Assembly: GCF_018129085.1 (NCBI RefSeq)
Contig: NZ_JAAGBB010000004.1
Span: forward strand, 174,568 to 238,567
Length of the DNA stretch: 64,000 nucleotides
Direction of reading: 5' to 3'
Source: Plastoroseomonas hellenica
GTDB taxonomy: Bacteria > Pseudomonadota > Alphaproteobacteria > Acetobacterales > Acetobacteraceae
The position numbers and the translations under genes were made by a program. This document shows, in pieces, positions 55,741 to 64,000 of this stretch; within the stretch, counting starts at the first letter, position 1, and each line of letters begins with the position of its first letter. The notes below the pieces were generated by a model. That model was not told the origin of the DNA, ran no database searches, and worked only from the letters and a program-made list of their open reading frames with translations.

Positions 55741-57039
55741 TTGGAAAGATCAGCGCCGCGTCGCGCCCTGCGCCGGCCCCGTGCCATCCTTCTTCTCACC
55801 GCATCACTACTGTCCGTCCTCGCTCTTCCCGCCCGCGCCGCCGACGCGGTCGGGGAATGGGTCGCGGTCGTTGACCGGCTGGATGGCGGGCAGATGCGCC
55901 GCTACACCCTCTCCATCCTGTTCCCCGCGATCCATGACGCCCTGAACGCCATCCAGCCGCGCTACACTCGCTGGACGCCGCGGGCAGCGGATGAACCGCG
56001 CGGCGCAGCCGCCTCCCCGGAAGCCGCGATCGCGACCGTCGCGCATGAGGTGCTGACGCGGCTCGGCCAGGGGCGCACACCCGACCGCGAAGCACCCTAT
56101 GCGGCGGCGATGGCCCGCGTCCCGGCGGGACCCGCGCGCGACGCCGGCGTCGCCCTCGGCCGTGCCGTCGCCAACGCCGCGCTGCAGCGGCGGGAGCTCG
56201 ACGGCTATGCGCCCTATTCCTCCTTTTCCGTCAGCAACCGCCCCTGGCGCTGGCGCCCGACACCGACCGATTTCCAGCGCGACGTGGTGCCGACCACCGC
56301 GCCGCTGCTGTTCACGCCCGAGGCCGCGACCGCGCTGATCCCGCCGCCGCCGGCTTTCGGCAGCGACATCTATCGGCGAGACACGGAGCAGGTCCGCCGC
56401 GTCGGCCGGCGCGATCAGTCGACCCGCACCGCCGCGCAGACTTCATCCGCGCTGTTCTGGGCCAACCAGGTCTCGCATCGCGGCTTCATGGATGCGGCGG
56501 TCACGCTGCTCGAGGAGCGGCGCCCGGCGGACGGGCTCTGGGGCAGCGCCCGGGCGCTGGCCCTGATCGCGATCGCGATGGACGACGCGGCGGTGATCAT
56601 CTGGCAGGCGAAGGAACGCTACAGCGTCTGGCGTCCGGTCACCGCGATCCAGATCGGCGGCGGCGGCGTCACGCCCGATCCCGACTGGATGCCGCTGATC
56701 AACACGCCGCCCTTCCCGGAATACCCCTCCGGCCACGCGACCGACTGCGCCGTCGGCGCCGCGCTGATGGCGAGCTTCTTCGGCGCTTCGACGCCCTTCA
56801 CCTACCGCTCGCTCGGCGTGCAGCAGATCTATTCGCAGCGCTTCCAGTCCTTCGCGGCGGCATCGCATGATTGCGCCCAGTCCCGCATCTGGGCCGGGGT
56901 GCACTGGGCGCACACGGAGGATGTCTCGGAAGAACTCGGCGCCGCGATCGCGCGCCAGGCGCTGACCCATCTGGTACCGCTGGTGCGCCCGGATGCCCAG
57001 GGCTTCGCGCCCTCGCGCAGCGCGCAGGGGCGCCCCTGA
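55741..57039 (+). CDS. exported vanadium-dependent haloperoxidase/PAP2-like protein
   Basis: A 432-residue exported protein starting with TTG at 55741, signal peptide to about residue 33 (PARAADAV). The C-terminal half carries the vanadate/phosphate pocket: KERYSVWRPVTAIQ, PPFPEYPSGHA and SRIWAGVHWAHTEDVSEELG, the last with the catalytic histidine. Members oxidise halides or act as acid phosphatases. Placed 29 bp after dinB, perhaps by chance. Bromo- or chloroperoxidase activity is not predictable from motifs alone. Confidence 0.85.
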   Translation: MERSAPRRALRRPRAILLLTASLLSVLALPARAADAVGEWVAVVDRLDGGQMRRYTLSILFPAIHDALNAIQPRYTRWTPRAADEPRGAAASPEAAIATVAHEVLTRLGQGRTPDREAPYAAAMARVPAGPARDAGVALGRAVANAALQRRELDGYAPYSSFSVSNRPWRWRPTPTDFQRDVVPTTAPLLFTPEAATALIPPPPAFGSDIYRRDTEQVRRVGRRDQSTRTAAQTSSALFWANQVSHRGFMDAAVTLLEERRPADGLWGSARALALIAIAMDDAAVIIWQAKERYSVWRPVTAIQIGGGGVTPDPDWMPLINTPPFPEYPSGHATDCAVGAALMASFFGASTPFTYRSLGVQQIYSQRFQSFAAASHDCAQSRIWAGVHWAHTEDVSEELGAAIARQALTHLVPLVRPDAQGFAPSRSAQGRP

Positions 57040-57043
57040 AATG

Positions 57044-57076
57044 GCGCGGGTCGGGCGTTGCCGCCCCGACCCGCGC
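57044..57076. terminator. bidirectional terminator-like hairpin
   Basis: A 12-bp stem GCGCGGGTCGGG/CCCGACCCGCGC between two convergent genes (stops at 57039 and 57084). No U-tract, but position and strength fit a bidirectional terminator. Confidence 0.6.
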
Positions 57077-57083
57077 GAAAGCC

Positions 57084-57842
57084 TCAGCCGCGGGCTTCGA
57101 TCACCGCCGCCTTGGCGGCGGCCACCATGACGCCGACGTCGTTGGCGATGGTCACCAGCTTGAAACCCATCTTGATCATGCGGTTGGCATAGGCCGCGCT
57201 GCCATTGTGCAGCCCCGCCGCGATGCCGCGCTTGCCGGTCTCGGCCAGTAGCTTCTCGTAGATCTTGAGGACGAAGGGATCCTCGACATCGAGCTTCGGC
57301 TCCAGCCCATAGGAGAAGGAGAGGTCCGAGGGGCCGACATAGATGCCGTCGATGCCGGGCACGTCGAGGATCGCCTCGATGTTCTCGATCGCCTGCTTGG
57401 TCTCGATCATCGGGATGACGAGGATCTCGTCATTCGCGGTCTTCTGATAGCCGCCGGAGGAACCATAGGCGCCGGCGCGGATCGGGCCGTTGCTGCGGGT
57501 GCCGGCGGGCGGGTACTTGGAATACTGCACCAGCGCGCGGGCTTCCTCCGGCGTGTTCACCATCGGGCAGATCACGCCATAGGCGCCGGCATCCAGCACC
57601 TTGCCGATGATGCCGGGCTCGTTCCAGGGCACCCGGACCATGGGCGTCACGCCGGAGGGCTGCATGCCCTGGAAGCAGGCGACGCAGGAGAGGTAGTCCT
57701 GCACGCCGTGCTGCATGTCGACGGTCACGCTGTCCCAGCCGGCCTTGCTGTACATCTCGGCGCTGAAGGCCGAGGGGATGGCGAGCCACCCGTTCACCAC
57801 TGCCCGGCCCGCTTTCCAGGCTTCCTTGACCTTGTTCGCCAC
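57084..57842 (-). CDS. HpcH/HpaI family aldolase
   Basis: A 252-residue class II aldolase that cleaves 2-oxo-4-hydroxy acids to pyruvate and an aldehyde. Motifs: VTVDMQHGVQDY with the active-site histidine, VRVPWNEPGIIGKVLDAGA, GVICPMVNTPEEA and ETKQAIENIEAI with a metal-binding glutamate, then VGPSDLSFS. The substrate may be a 4-hydroxy-2-oxo acid such as that from hydroxyphenylacetate, but the usual pathway genes are missing. Transcribed alone, facing the haloperoxidase gene. Confidence 0.87.
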   Translation of the reverse strand: MANKVKEAWKAGRAVVNGWLAIPSAFSAEMYSKAGWDSVTVDMQHGVQDYLSCVACFQGMQPSGVTPMVRVPWNEPGIIGKVLDAGAYGVICPMVNTPEEARALVQYSKYPPAGTRSNGPIRAGAYGSSGGYQKTANDEILVIPMIETKQAIENIEAILDVPGIDGIYVGPSDLSFSYGLEPKLDVEDPFVLKIYEKLLAETGKRGIAAGLHNGSAAYANRMIKMGFKLVTIANDVGVMVAAAKAAVIEARG

Positions 57843-57883
57843 GCTCTTCCTCCGGACGGTTCCGTATCGACGACCCGACGCTA

Positions 57884-57931
57884 GAGCAGATCGCCGAAGG
57901 GCGGAACCCGCCCGAAGGCGTGAATCTGCTC
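57884..57931. repeat. 48-bp palindrome related to the 51750-51920 repeats
   Basis: GAGCAGATCGCCGAAGGGCG, a short GAACC-type loop, then CGCCCGAAGGCGTGAATCTGCTC as imperfect complement. The inner arms and the AGATTCACGCCTTCGGGC core (minus strand) match the tandem copies upstream of xseB. Confidence 0.7.
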
Positions 57932-58019
57932 GCAGAACAAATTGGCCCGCGTCCGGAGCGCGTCAAATCAGCGGACTCGATGCTGGACGCTCCCCACGCA
58001 GCGCGTCACCCTGCTCTGC

Positions 58020-58886
58020 ATGACGCCCTGGACCGTCGCATCCGAGACCGGCCCGCTGACCGATGTGCTGGTCTGCCCGCCCACGCATTTCCGCTGGCTG
58101 CCGACCAACAGCATCGCCCGGCGGACGCTGGCCGAAGCGCGCCAGGCGCCGACCGCGGCCCAGGTCGCGGCCCAGCATGCGGAGCTGGTGGCGGCGCTGG
58201 AACAGGGCGGCGCCCGCGTGCATACGCTGACGCCCGAGCCGCATCTGCCCTACATGGTCTATACGCGCGACAGCGTGGTGGTGACGCATCGCGGCCCCGT
58301 CCTCTGCCAATTGGAGCGACGCGAGCGGCGCGGCGAATACGCTGGCCTGATCGATTTCCACGCGGGCCGCTTCTGGCGCAAATCCTCGGCCGGCACGCTG
58401 GAAGGCGGCGATATCCACATCATCCGCCCCGGCCTCGCGGTGGTCGGCGCTTCCGGCGGCCGCACCGACATGGCGGGGGCCGAACAATTCGCGGATTGGC
58501 TGCGAAGCGAAGGCTGGGAGGTGCGGATCGAGCCCTTCGACGAGCATTTCCTGCACCTCGACGTGCTGTTCTGCATGGCCGCCCCCGGCCTCGCCGTCGC
58601 CTGCCACGACGTGCTCGACCCGGCCTTCCTCGGCTGGCTCGGGCAGCACGGCATCCGCACCATCCCCGTCCCCTATGCGGCGGCGATGACGCTCGGCTGC
58701 AACATCCTTTCGCTCGGGCGGGATCGCGTGATATCGGCGCGCGAAAGCACGGGTTTGAACGCCGCGCTGCGTGCGGAGGGCCTGACCGTCCTCGACCCGG
58801 CGCTCAGTCTTTTCACCTTGGGCGGCGGCGGGCCGCATTGCCTGACCTGCCCGCTCTCCCGTGACGACCAGGACGCCATTCCGTGA
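58020..58886 (+). CDS. dimethylarginine dimethylaminohydrolase/amidinotransferase-like protein
   Basis: A 288-residue protein of the guanidine-modifying (GME) superfamily. YTRDSVVVTHRG holds the aspartate, GTLEGGDIHIIRPG and DEHFLHLDVLFCM the catalytic histidine, and the C-terminal GGGGPHCLTCPL the nucleophilic cysteine. Likely hydrolyses a guanidino compound such as methylated arginine or agmatine-like amidines. The ATG at 58020 is used here; no ribosome site is obvious. Its stop overlaps the next gene (GTGA). Confidence 0.84.
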   Translation: MTPWTVASETGPLTDVLVCPPTHFRWLPTNSIARRTLAEARQAPTAAQVAAQHAELVAALEQGGARVHTLTPEPHLPYMVYTRDSVVVTHRGPVLCQLERRERRGEYAGLIDFHAGRFWRKSSAGTLEGGDIHIIRPGLAVVGASGGRTDMAGAEQFADWLRSEGWEVRIEPFDEHFLHLDVLFCMAAPGLAVACHDVLDPAFLGWLGQHGIRTIPVPYAAAMTLGCNILSLGRDRVISARESTGLNAALRAEGLTVLDPALSLFTLGGGGPHCLTCPLSRDDQDAIP

Positions 58887-60277
58887 ACACCATCAGCCCC
58901 CGCCCCGTCGATGCCGTGATCGCTGCCGCCCGCGATTTCCTCGGCGAGCGCATCAGCACCAACCAGGCGCTGCGCGAGCAACATAGCCGCGGCGAGGACA
59001 CCACCACGCCGACCTTGCCAGACGCCGTCGCCTTCGCGGGGACGACGGAGGAGGTCAGCCGCCTCATGACCCTCTGCCACCAGCATGGCGTGCCGGTCAC
59101 CGCCTTCGGCGCCGGCACCTCCCTCGAAGGTCATGTGAACCCGGTGCGCGGCGGCATCTCGCTCGACCTCTCGCGCATGACCGCGGTGCTGGAGGTCAAC
59201 CAGGAGGACATGGACTGCCTGGTCGAGCCCGGCGTCACGCGCCACCAGCTCAACGACCACCTGCGCGACCAGGGGCTGTTCTTCCCGGTCGATCCCGGCA
59301 GCCACTGCACCATCGGCGGCATGTGCGCGACCCGCGCCTCCGGCACCAACGCCGTGCGCTACGGCACCATCCGGGAAAACGTGCTGGGCCTCGAAGTGGT
59401 GCTCGCCGATGGCCGCGTCATCCACACCGGCGGCCGCACGCGCAAGGCCGCGAACGGCTACGACCTGACCCGCCTCCTGATCGGCAGCGAAGGCACGCTC
59501 GGCATCATCACCAAGGTGCGGCTCCGCCTGCACGGCATCCCGGAGGCGATCTCCGGCGCCGTCTGCCAGTTCCCGACGCTCGCCGCCTGCGTCGAGACCG
59601 TCATCGCCACCATGCAGGCCGGCATCCCCGTCGCCCGCATCGAGCTGCTGGACGAGGTGCAGATGGATGCCTGCATCCGCTACTCCAAGCTCGAAGGCTT
59701 TTCCGCGCTGCCGACGCTGTTCCTGGAGTTCCACGGCAGCCCGGCCGGCGTCGCCGAGCAGGCGGAGACGGTGGAGGCGATCGCGACCGACATGGGCGGG
59801 CTGGGCTTCGCCTGGACCGCGGATGCGGAGGCCAGGAACAAGCTCTGGAAGGCGCGGCACGACGCCTATTGGGCCTGCATCGCGCTCCGCCCCGGCAGCC
59901 GCGGCATCGCGACCGATGTCTGCGTGCCGATTTCCCGCCTCGCCGAAGCCCTCCTTGGCGCCAAGGAGGACATCCTCGCCTCCGGCCTGACCGCGCCGAT
60001 CGTGGGCCATGTCGGCGACGGCAACTTCCACACCGTCATCCTAGTGCCGGAGGATGAGCCGGACGCGCTGGAGCGCGCCTGGGCGCTCGACAAGGCGATC
60101 GTCGCCCGCGGCCTGGCGCTCGGCGGCACCTGCTCCGGCGAGCATGGCGTGGGCCTAGGCAAGCGCGAGTTCCTGGAGCAGGAGCATGGGATCGAGGCGC
60201 TGGCGGTGATGCGCGGCATCAAGGCCTCGCTCGATCCCAAAGGCATCCTCAACCCGGGCAAGATCTTCCGGAACTAA
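58883..60277 (+). CDS. FAD-linked oxidase (D-lactate/glycolate dehydrogenase type)
   Basis: A 464-residue protein of the GlcD/Dld family: FAD-binding FGAGTSLEGHVNPVRGGISL, GGMCATRASGTNAVRYGTI, and a C-terminal HVGDGNFHTVILV and CSGEHGVGLGKREFL region. Oxidises 2-hydroxy acids. There is no separate glcE or glcF, so this resembles the single-subunit D-lactate dehydrogenase type. GTG start at 58883 is coupled to the amidinohydrolase-like gene. Confidence 0.9.
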   Translation: MNTISPRPVDAVIAAARDFLGERISTNQALREQHSRGEDTTTPTLPDAVAFAGTTEEVSRLMTLCHQHGVPVTAFGAGTSLEGHVNPVRGGISLDLSRMTAVLEVNQEDMDCLVEPGVTRHQLNDHLRDQGLFFPVDPGSHCTIGGMCATRASGTNAVRYGTIRENVLGLEVVLADGRVIHTGGRTRKAANGYDLTRLLIGSEGTLGIITKVRLRLHGIPEAISGAVCQFPTLAACVETVIATMQAGIPVARIELLDEVQMDACIRYSKLEGFSALPTLFLEFHGSPAGVAEQAETVEAIATDMGGLGFAWTADAEARNKLWKARHDAYWACIALRPGSRGIATDVCVPISRLAEALLGAKEDILASGLTAPIVGHVGDGNFHTVILVPEDEPDALERAWALDKAIVARGLALGGTCSGEHGVGLGKREFLEQEHGIEALAVMRGIKASLDPKGILNPGKIFRN

Positions 60278-60341
60278 GACCCCTCAAGCCAACCAGAAAC
60301 ACGCCACTCACACACGCCAATCACAAAAAGGCTCTGATGCT

Positions 60342-61547
60342 GTGACCGAAGGGACGCGGGAGGCGTCGGCGGCGCTGGTCGTGCCGCTGCTGGTGCTCGC
60401 ACTCGGGCATGTGCTGTCGAACGCGGTGCGCACCTTGCCCGCGATCGCGGCCGATGTGCTGGCCCGCGACCTCGGCGTGACGGCGGAAGGGCTCGCGACG
60501 CTGACCGGCGGCTTCCTCTTCGCCTTCGCCTTCGGGCAGGTGCCGCTCGGCGTGGCACTCGATCGCTGGGGGGTGCGCCCGGTCTCGCTCACCCTCTTCG
60601 CGCTGGTCTGCGCGGGCACCGCCGTCGCCGCCATCGCGCCCGGGCCATGGAGCTTCCTGCTGGCGCAGGTCACCATGGGCCTCGGCTGCTCCGGCATGCT
60701 GCTCTGCCCCATGACCTATGCCGCACGCATCCTGACGCCGGCCCGCTTCGGCCTCTGGTCGGGGCTGCTCCAGGCGGTCGGCAATACCGGCATGCTGCTC
60801 TCGGCGAGCCCGCTCGCCTGGCTGGTCGAAACCCATGGCTGGCGCGCCGGCTTCTGGGCCTCCACCGGCTTCGGCCTGGTCGCCATGGCGCTCGTCTTCG
60901 CGACGGTGCGAGAGAGGCCGCCGCCGCGCGACCCGACGCGCACCCTGCTGCGCGACGCACGGGAGACGCTGGCACTCTCCGTCTCGCCGGCGCTGCGGGG
61001 GGTGGTGGCGCTCACCTTCGCGTCCTTCGCTGTCGTGATGGGCATCCGCGGGCTGTGGGGCGGGCCCTGGCTGATGGAGGTGAAGGGCCTGACTCGCATC
61101 GAGGCCGGGCATGTCCTCTTCGTCGCGACCCTGTCGCTGATCATCGGGCCGGCGATGGCGGGCGTGCTGGACCGCCATCTCGGCCATCGCCGCGCGGTGC
61201 TCGCAATCGGGCACCTGGTCGCGGCCGCGCTGATCTTCGCCATGCTGGCCGCGGCGCGGCTGCCGGCCGGCATCGACCTCGCGCTGCTGTTCGCCTTCGG
61301 CCTCGCGGTCTCGGTGCAGCCGCTGAGCTTCGCACTGGCACGCGGCGCAGTGCCCACGGCGCAGACCGGCCGGGCGCTGGCGGCCGTGAACCTCTCCTTC
61401 TTCGGCGGCGCCGCGGTGCTCCAGGCCGCATCCGGCCCCGCCGCCGCCTGGGGCGGTATCGGCGCCGCCATCGCGGTCTTCGCGGGCGCGGTCGTCATCG
61501 GCACCCTGCTGTTCCTCGCGATGCCGGAGCCACGCCCGAACGGCTGA
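60342..61547 (+). CDS. MFS transporter
   Basis: A 401-residue major facilitator protein with about twelve membrane helices. The conserved loop between helices 2 and 3 reads GVALDRWGVRPVSL. Substrate unknown; the neighbours suggest an organic acid or similar small molecule. The start is GTG at 60342, 64 bp after the upstream gene. Confidence 0.87.
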   Translation: MTEGTREASAALVVPLLVLALGHVLSNAVRTLPAIAADVLARDLGVTAEGLATLTGGFLFAFAFGQVPLGVALDRWGVRPVSLTLFALVCAGTAVAAIAPGPWSFLLAQVTMGLGCSGMLLCPMTYAARILTPARFGLWSGLLQAVGNTGMLLSASPLAWLVETHGWRAGFWASTGFGLVAMALVFATVRERPPPRDPTRTLLRDARETLALSVSPALRGVVALTFASFAVVMGIRGLWGGPWLMEVKGLTRIEAGHVLFVATLSLIIGPAMAGVLDRHLGHRRAVLAIGHLVAAALIFAMLAAARLPAGIDLALLFAFGLAVSVQPLSFALARGAVPTAQTGRALAAVNLSFFGGAAVLQAASGPAAAWGGIGAAIAVFAGAVVIGTLLFLAMPEPRPNG

Positions 61548-61805
61548 CCTCGGCCCGGATGCCGCCCCAGGCAGACGATCGCCAGGGCATGGGTTTTCCG
61601 GATACAAGCCCGGCGCCGCGACGCGGCCGGCCTTCCCGGCGAAACGAGCCGCCCGTTTGCGCCTTTCGTCGACCCGTATAGGATGCGGGGCAACGAGGGG
61701 AGATGCGGACGTGAACGCGGGCGCACGGGCGCAAGCATCGACGGTGGGGACAATCGCAGCCATGCCGGCCACGCGGATGGCGGCGCTCGTCTGAATACGG
61801 TCCCG

Positions 61806-62786
61806 ATGCCGCCCGACGCGCCCCCGCCCGCCAGCCCTCTGCCCGACCGCCCGGAACCGCCGCGCTTCCCGGTGAACCTGGCGGCCCCCGACCTCGCCCC
61901 CTGGCAGGACGGCAATGCCGGCATCCCCGGCGTCCACAGCTTCGCCGCCGAGGAGCCCGGCCCGCATCTGCTGGTGATGGCGCTGGTGCATGGCAATGAG
62001 ATCGCCGGCGCCATCCTGCTCGACCGGCTGCTGCGCACCCGCCCCGTGCCGCTGCGCGGCCGCATCACGCTGGCCTTCGCCAATTTCGACGCCTATGCGC
62101 GCTTCACGCCAGAGGACCCGACCGCCAGCCGCTTCATCGACGAAGACATGAACCGGGTCTGGGACGAAGCCACGCTGGCCGGCCCGCGCAAATCGAGCGA
62201 ACTGAAGCGCGCGCGGCAGCTCCGCCCGGTGATCGATCAAGCCGATGTGGTGCTCGATCTGCATTCCATGCTCTGGCCCTCCGATGCACTGATCCTGGCC
62301 GGCCGTTCGCCGCGCGCGGCGCAGCTCGCCGCGCAGATTGGCGTGCCGCCGGTGGTGGTCGCCGATGACGGCCATGCCGCCGGCCGGCGCATCATCGACT
62401 ATGCCCGCTTCGCCGATGCCGACGGAATCCGTGCCGCCCTGCTGATCGAAGCCGGGCAGCATTGGGAGGAAGCGACAGTCGCCACCATGGAGGCTTCCTT
62501 CCGCCGCGCGGCGCGCAAGCTCAGCCTGCTGCCGCCGGCGCGCGGAGAGGCTGCGCTGCCGCGCGGCCGCATCGCGCATGTGACGCGCACGGTGACCGCG
62601 ACCACCTGCCGCTTCACCTTCCTCCGTGAATTCCGCGGCGGCGAGGTGATTCCGGAGCGCAACACCCTGATCGCGCTCGACGGCGAGGCCGAGATCCGCA
62701 CGCCGCATGACAACTGCCTGCTGGTCATGCCCTCGCCCCATACGCTTCGGGGCCACACCGCGGTGCGTCTCGCTAAATTTGACTGA
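61806..62786 (+). CDS. succinylglutamate desuccinylase/aspartoacylase family deacylase
   Basis: A 326-residue zinc carboxypeptidase-fold amidohydrolase. The zinc ligands are in ALVHGNEIAGA (HxxE) and VLDLHSML (histidine). Related proteins remove acyl groups from amino acids. The ATG at 61806 is preferred; the frame extends upstream to 61683 through low-complexity sequence. The specific acyl-amino acid is unknown. Confidence 0.82.
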   Translation: MPPDAPPPASPLPDRPEPPRFPVNLAAPDLAPWQDGNAGIPGVHSFAAEEPGPHLLVMALVHGNEIAGAILLDRLLRTRPVPLRGRITLAFANFDAYARFTPEDPTASRFIDEDMNRVWDEATLAGPRKSSELKRARQLRPVIDQADVVLDLHSMLWPSDALILAGRSPRAAQLAAQIGVPPVVVADDGHAAGRRIIDYARFADADGIRAALLIEAGQHWEEATVATMEASFRRAARKLSLLPPARGEAALPRGRIAHVTRTVTATTCRFTFLREFRGGEVIPERNTLIALDGEAEIRTPHDNCLLVMPSPHTLRGHTAVRLAKFD

Positions 62787-62828
62787 GGTTCTGGGGTGTG
62801 GCCCCGAAGCGAGTTTTGTTTGGCCTCA

Positions 62829-62912
62829 AGCGCCGGCGGCCGCATTCGCGGCCTCGGCCTGCATCGGCTGACGCCTCGCAGCCCGGCCTTTCCGGTGGCG
62901 GCCTGCGGCCGC
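62829..62912 (-). repeat. GC-rich dispersed repeat (copy C, inverted)
   Basis: GGCCGCATTCGCGGCCTCGG, then CTGCATCGGCTG, CTCGCAGCCCGGCCTTTCCG and GGCGGCCTGCGGCC follow the reverse complement of 53150-53225 closely. It lies between the deacylase and FAH-family genes. Confidence 0.65.
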
Positions 62913-63017
62913 GGGGTGGGGGTGAGGCGTCAACCCTCCGAAGCCTTGGCGAAGGAGGGTGGACAGCCGGACCGTGGCGCGCTCCCCTGCGGCCGACCAA
63001 CCAAGGGAAACGCCCGC

Positions 63018-63908
63018 ATGGCCGCGCTCCGGCTCATCACCTTCACCGATACCTCGGGCCCCCGCCCGGGCCTGATGCTGGAAGGCGGGCGCGTGCTCGA
63101 CCTGGCGGCGGCAGGCATCCGCTTCACCTCCATGCAGGCGCTGATCGAGGCCGGCCCCGTTGTCGTCCCGGCGATCCGCCCGATCGCGGAGGCGCCGCCG
63201 GAAGCCGCCCTGCTCGCTGCCGATGCCGTCACTCTGCTGGCGCCGATCCCGCGTCCGCACCGCAACGTCTTCTGCGTCGGCCGCAACTACCAGGACCATG
63301 TCGCCGAGGGCGACCGCACCCGCGGCATCACCCAGTCCGAGGTGCCGAAATACCCGCAATTCTTCACCAAGGCGCCGGATACCGTCATCGCCCCGCATGC
63401 CGAGATCCCGAGCCACGGCACGGTCACCAAGTATCTCGACTACGAGGCGGAGCTGACGCTCGTCATCGGCACCGCCGGCCGTGATATCGCCCGCGAGGAC
63501 GCGCTGAAGCACGTCTTCGGCTACACCATCGCGAACGACGTCACCGGCCGCGACCTGCAGCGCCGCCACGGGCAGTGGTTCAAGGGCAAGTCGCTGGACC
63601 GCTCCTGCCCGCTCGGCCCCTGGATCATCCCGGCCGAGGACCTCGACGCCACGGACCTCGCGATCAAGCTCTGGATCAACGGCGAGCAGCGGCAATCGAG
63701 CCGCACCAGCAAGATGATCTTCGACATCCCCGAGATCATCCACCAGCTCTCGGCCGGCTTCACCCTGCTGCCGGGCGACGTGATCATGACCGGCACGCCG
63801 GAAGGCGTCGGCTACGCCATGGTGCCGCCGCGCATCCTGACCACGGGCGACCGCGTCGAGATCGAGATCGAGGGCATCGGCCGGCTGGAGAATCCGGTCG
63901 GCGCCTGA
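63018..63908 (+). CDS. fumarylacetoacetate hydrolase (FAH) family protein
   Basis: A 296-residue protein with the family core FCVGRNYQDHVAEG, FTKAPDTVIAPHAEI, LDYEAELTLVIG with metal-binding acids, NDVTGRDLQRRHGQWFKGKS and DVIMTGTPEGVGYAM. Members hydrolyse or decarboxylate beta-dicarbonyl acids, often in aromatic or carbohydrate degradation. The ATG at 63018 gives MAALRLITF, typical of the family; the frame is open upstream to 62796 through the dispersed repeat. Confidence 0.88.
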   Translation: MAALRLITFTDTSGPRPGLMLEGGRVLDLAAAGIRFTSMQALIEAGPVVVPAIRPIAEAPPEAALLAADAVTLLAPIPRPHRNVFCVGRNYQDHVAEGDRTRGITQSEVPKYPQFFTKAPDTVIAPHAEIPSHGTVTKYLDYEAELTLVIGTAGRDIAREDALKHVFGYTIANDVTGRDLQRRHGQWFKGKSLDRSCPLGPWIIPAEDLDATDLAIKLWINGEQRQSSRTSKMIFDIPEIIHQLSAGFTLLPGDVIMTGTPEGVGYAMVPPRILTTGDRVEIEIEGIGRLENPVGA

Positions 63909-63948
63909 GGCCCCGGGGGGCGGAGCGTCCGCGCGGCGGGCAGCCGCC

Positions 63949-64000
63949 CTACCCGAGCGACCGCGCCGGCGCGCCCCCCACCCGCGCGCCCGGCGGCACG
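63949..64000 (-). CDS. possible C-terminus of a hexapeptide-repeat acyltransferase (cut by window edge)
   Basis: The last 16 codons of a minus-strand frame read VPPGARVGGAPARSLG before a TAG. This ending is typical of left-handed beta-helix acyltransferases. Too short to be sure. A GGCGG-GCAG-CCGCC hairpin (63936-63949) sits beside the stop. Confidence 0.3.
   Translation of the reverse strand, partial: VPPGARVGGAPARSLG

Overview
The window is 64 kb of high-GC DNA with tightly packed genes on both strands. The combination of a complete hpn hopanoid cluster, dxs/ispA/ispH isoprenoid genes, a potFGHI-type transporter, mreBCD-mrdAB and alphaproteobacterial-style dinB and xseB-ispA-dxs operons points to an alphaproteobacterium. 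The family Acetobacteraceae (Roseomonas and relatives) is the most likely placement. This is inferred from gene content only; no marker gene such as 16S is present.

Layout. 1-7.6 kb: a minus-strand run of a GNAT acetyltransferase, two paralogous aspartate aminotransferases around a second GNAT, and a polyamine-type ABC importer (order F-A-H-I). 7.6-11 kb: an MmgE/PrpD protein, a DedA membrane protein and several small exported or membrane proteins. 11-18.3 kb: envelope lipid traffic (hpnM on plus; mlaA, hpnN, dxs and ispA on minus). 18.3-25.8 kb: a phosphonate island, with a nucleotidyltransferase facing a PEP mutase-nucleotidyltransferase fusion, phosphonopyruvate decarboxylase, an HpnL-like flippase candidate and 2-aminoethylphosphonate transaminase, closed by a convergent diiron protein and a CDP-alcohol phosphotransferase. 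26-35.8 kb: ispH and hpnH converge on hpnABCDE-shc-hpnG. 36-42 kb: tRNA-Lys and the rod-shape operon mreB-mreC-mreD-mrdA-rodA. 42-48.6 kb: small lipoproteins, a caspase-fold protein, leuA with a candidate leader peptide and attenuator, and a DUF4253 protein. 48.6-53.1 kb: xseB-ispA-dxs (second copy of the ispA-dxs pair), a deacetylase-family protein and a TusA-like protein. 53.3-64 kb: ROK kinase, dinB, a vanadium haloperoxidase-like protein and a set of carboxylate-metabolism genes.

How it fits together. IspA and Dxs (two copies each) and IspH supply isoprenoid precursor; HpnC, D and E make squalene; Shc makes hopene; HpnH and HpnG start the adenosyl side chain; HpnN and HpnM are hopanoid-associated transport proteins. 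Embedded in this isoprenoid/hopanoid neighbourhood is what looks like a full route from PEP to 2-aminoethylphosphonate, then to a CMP-activated form, then to a membrane phosphonolipid. I consider this the most interesting system in the window.

The region also carries several families of short structured repeats: a pair of about 165-bp elements with covarying terminal arms, an in-frame palindrome inside potA with a second copy beside mrdA, a tandem 58-60 bp palindromic repeat, and a GC-rich dispersed repeat. The dxs copies are nearly identical whereas the two ispA copies have diverged outside a shared tract, which suggests gene conversion.
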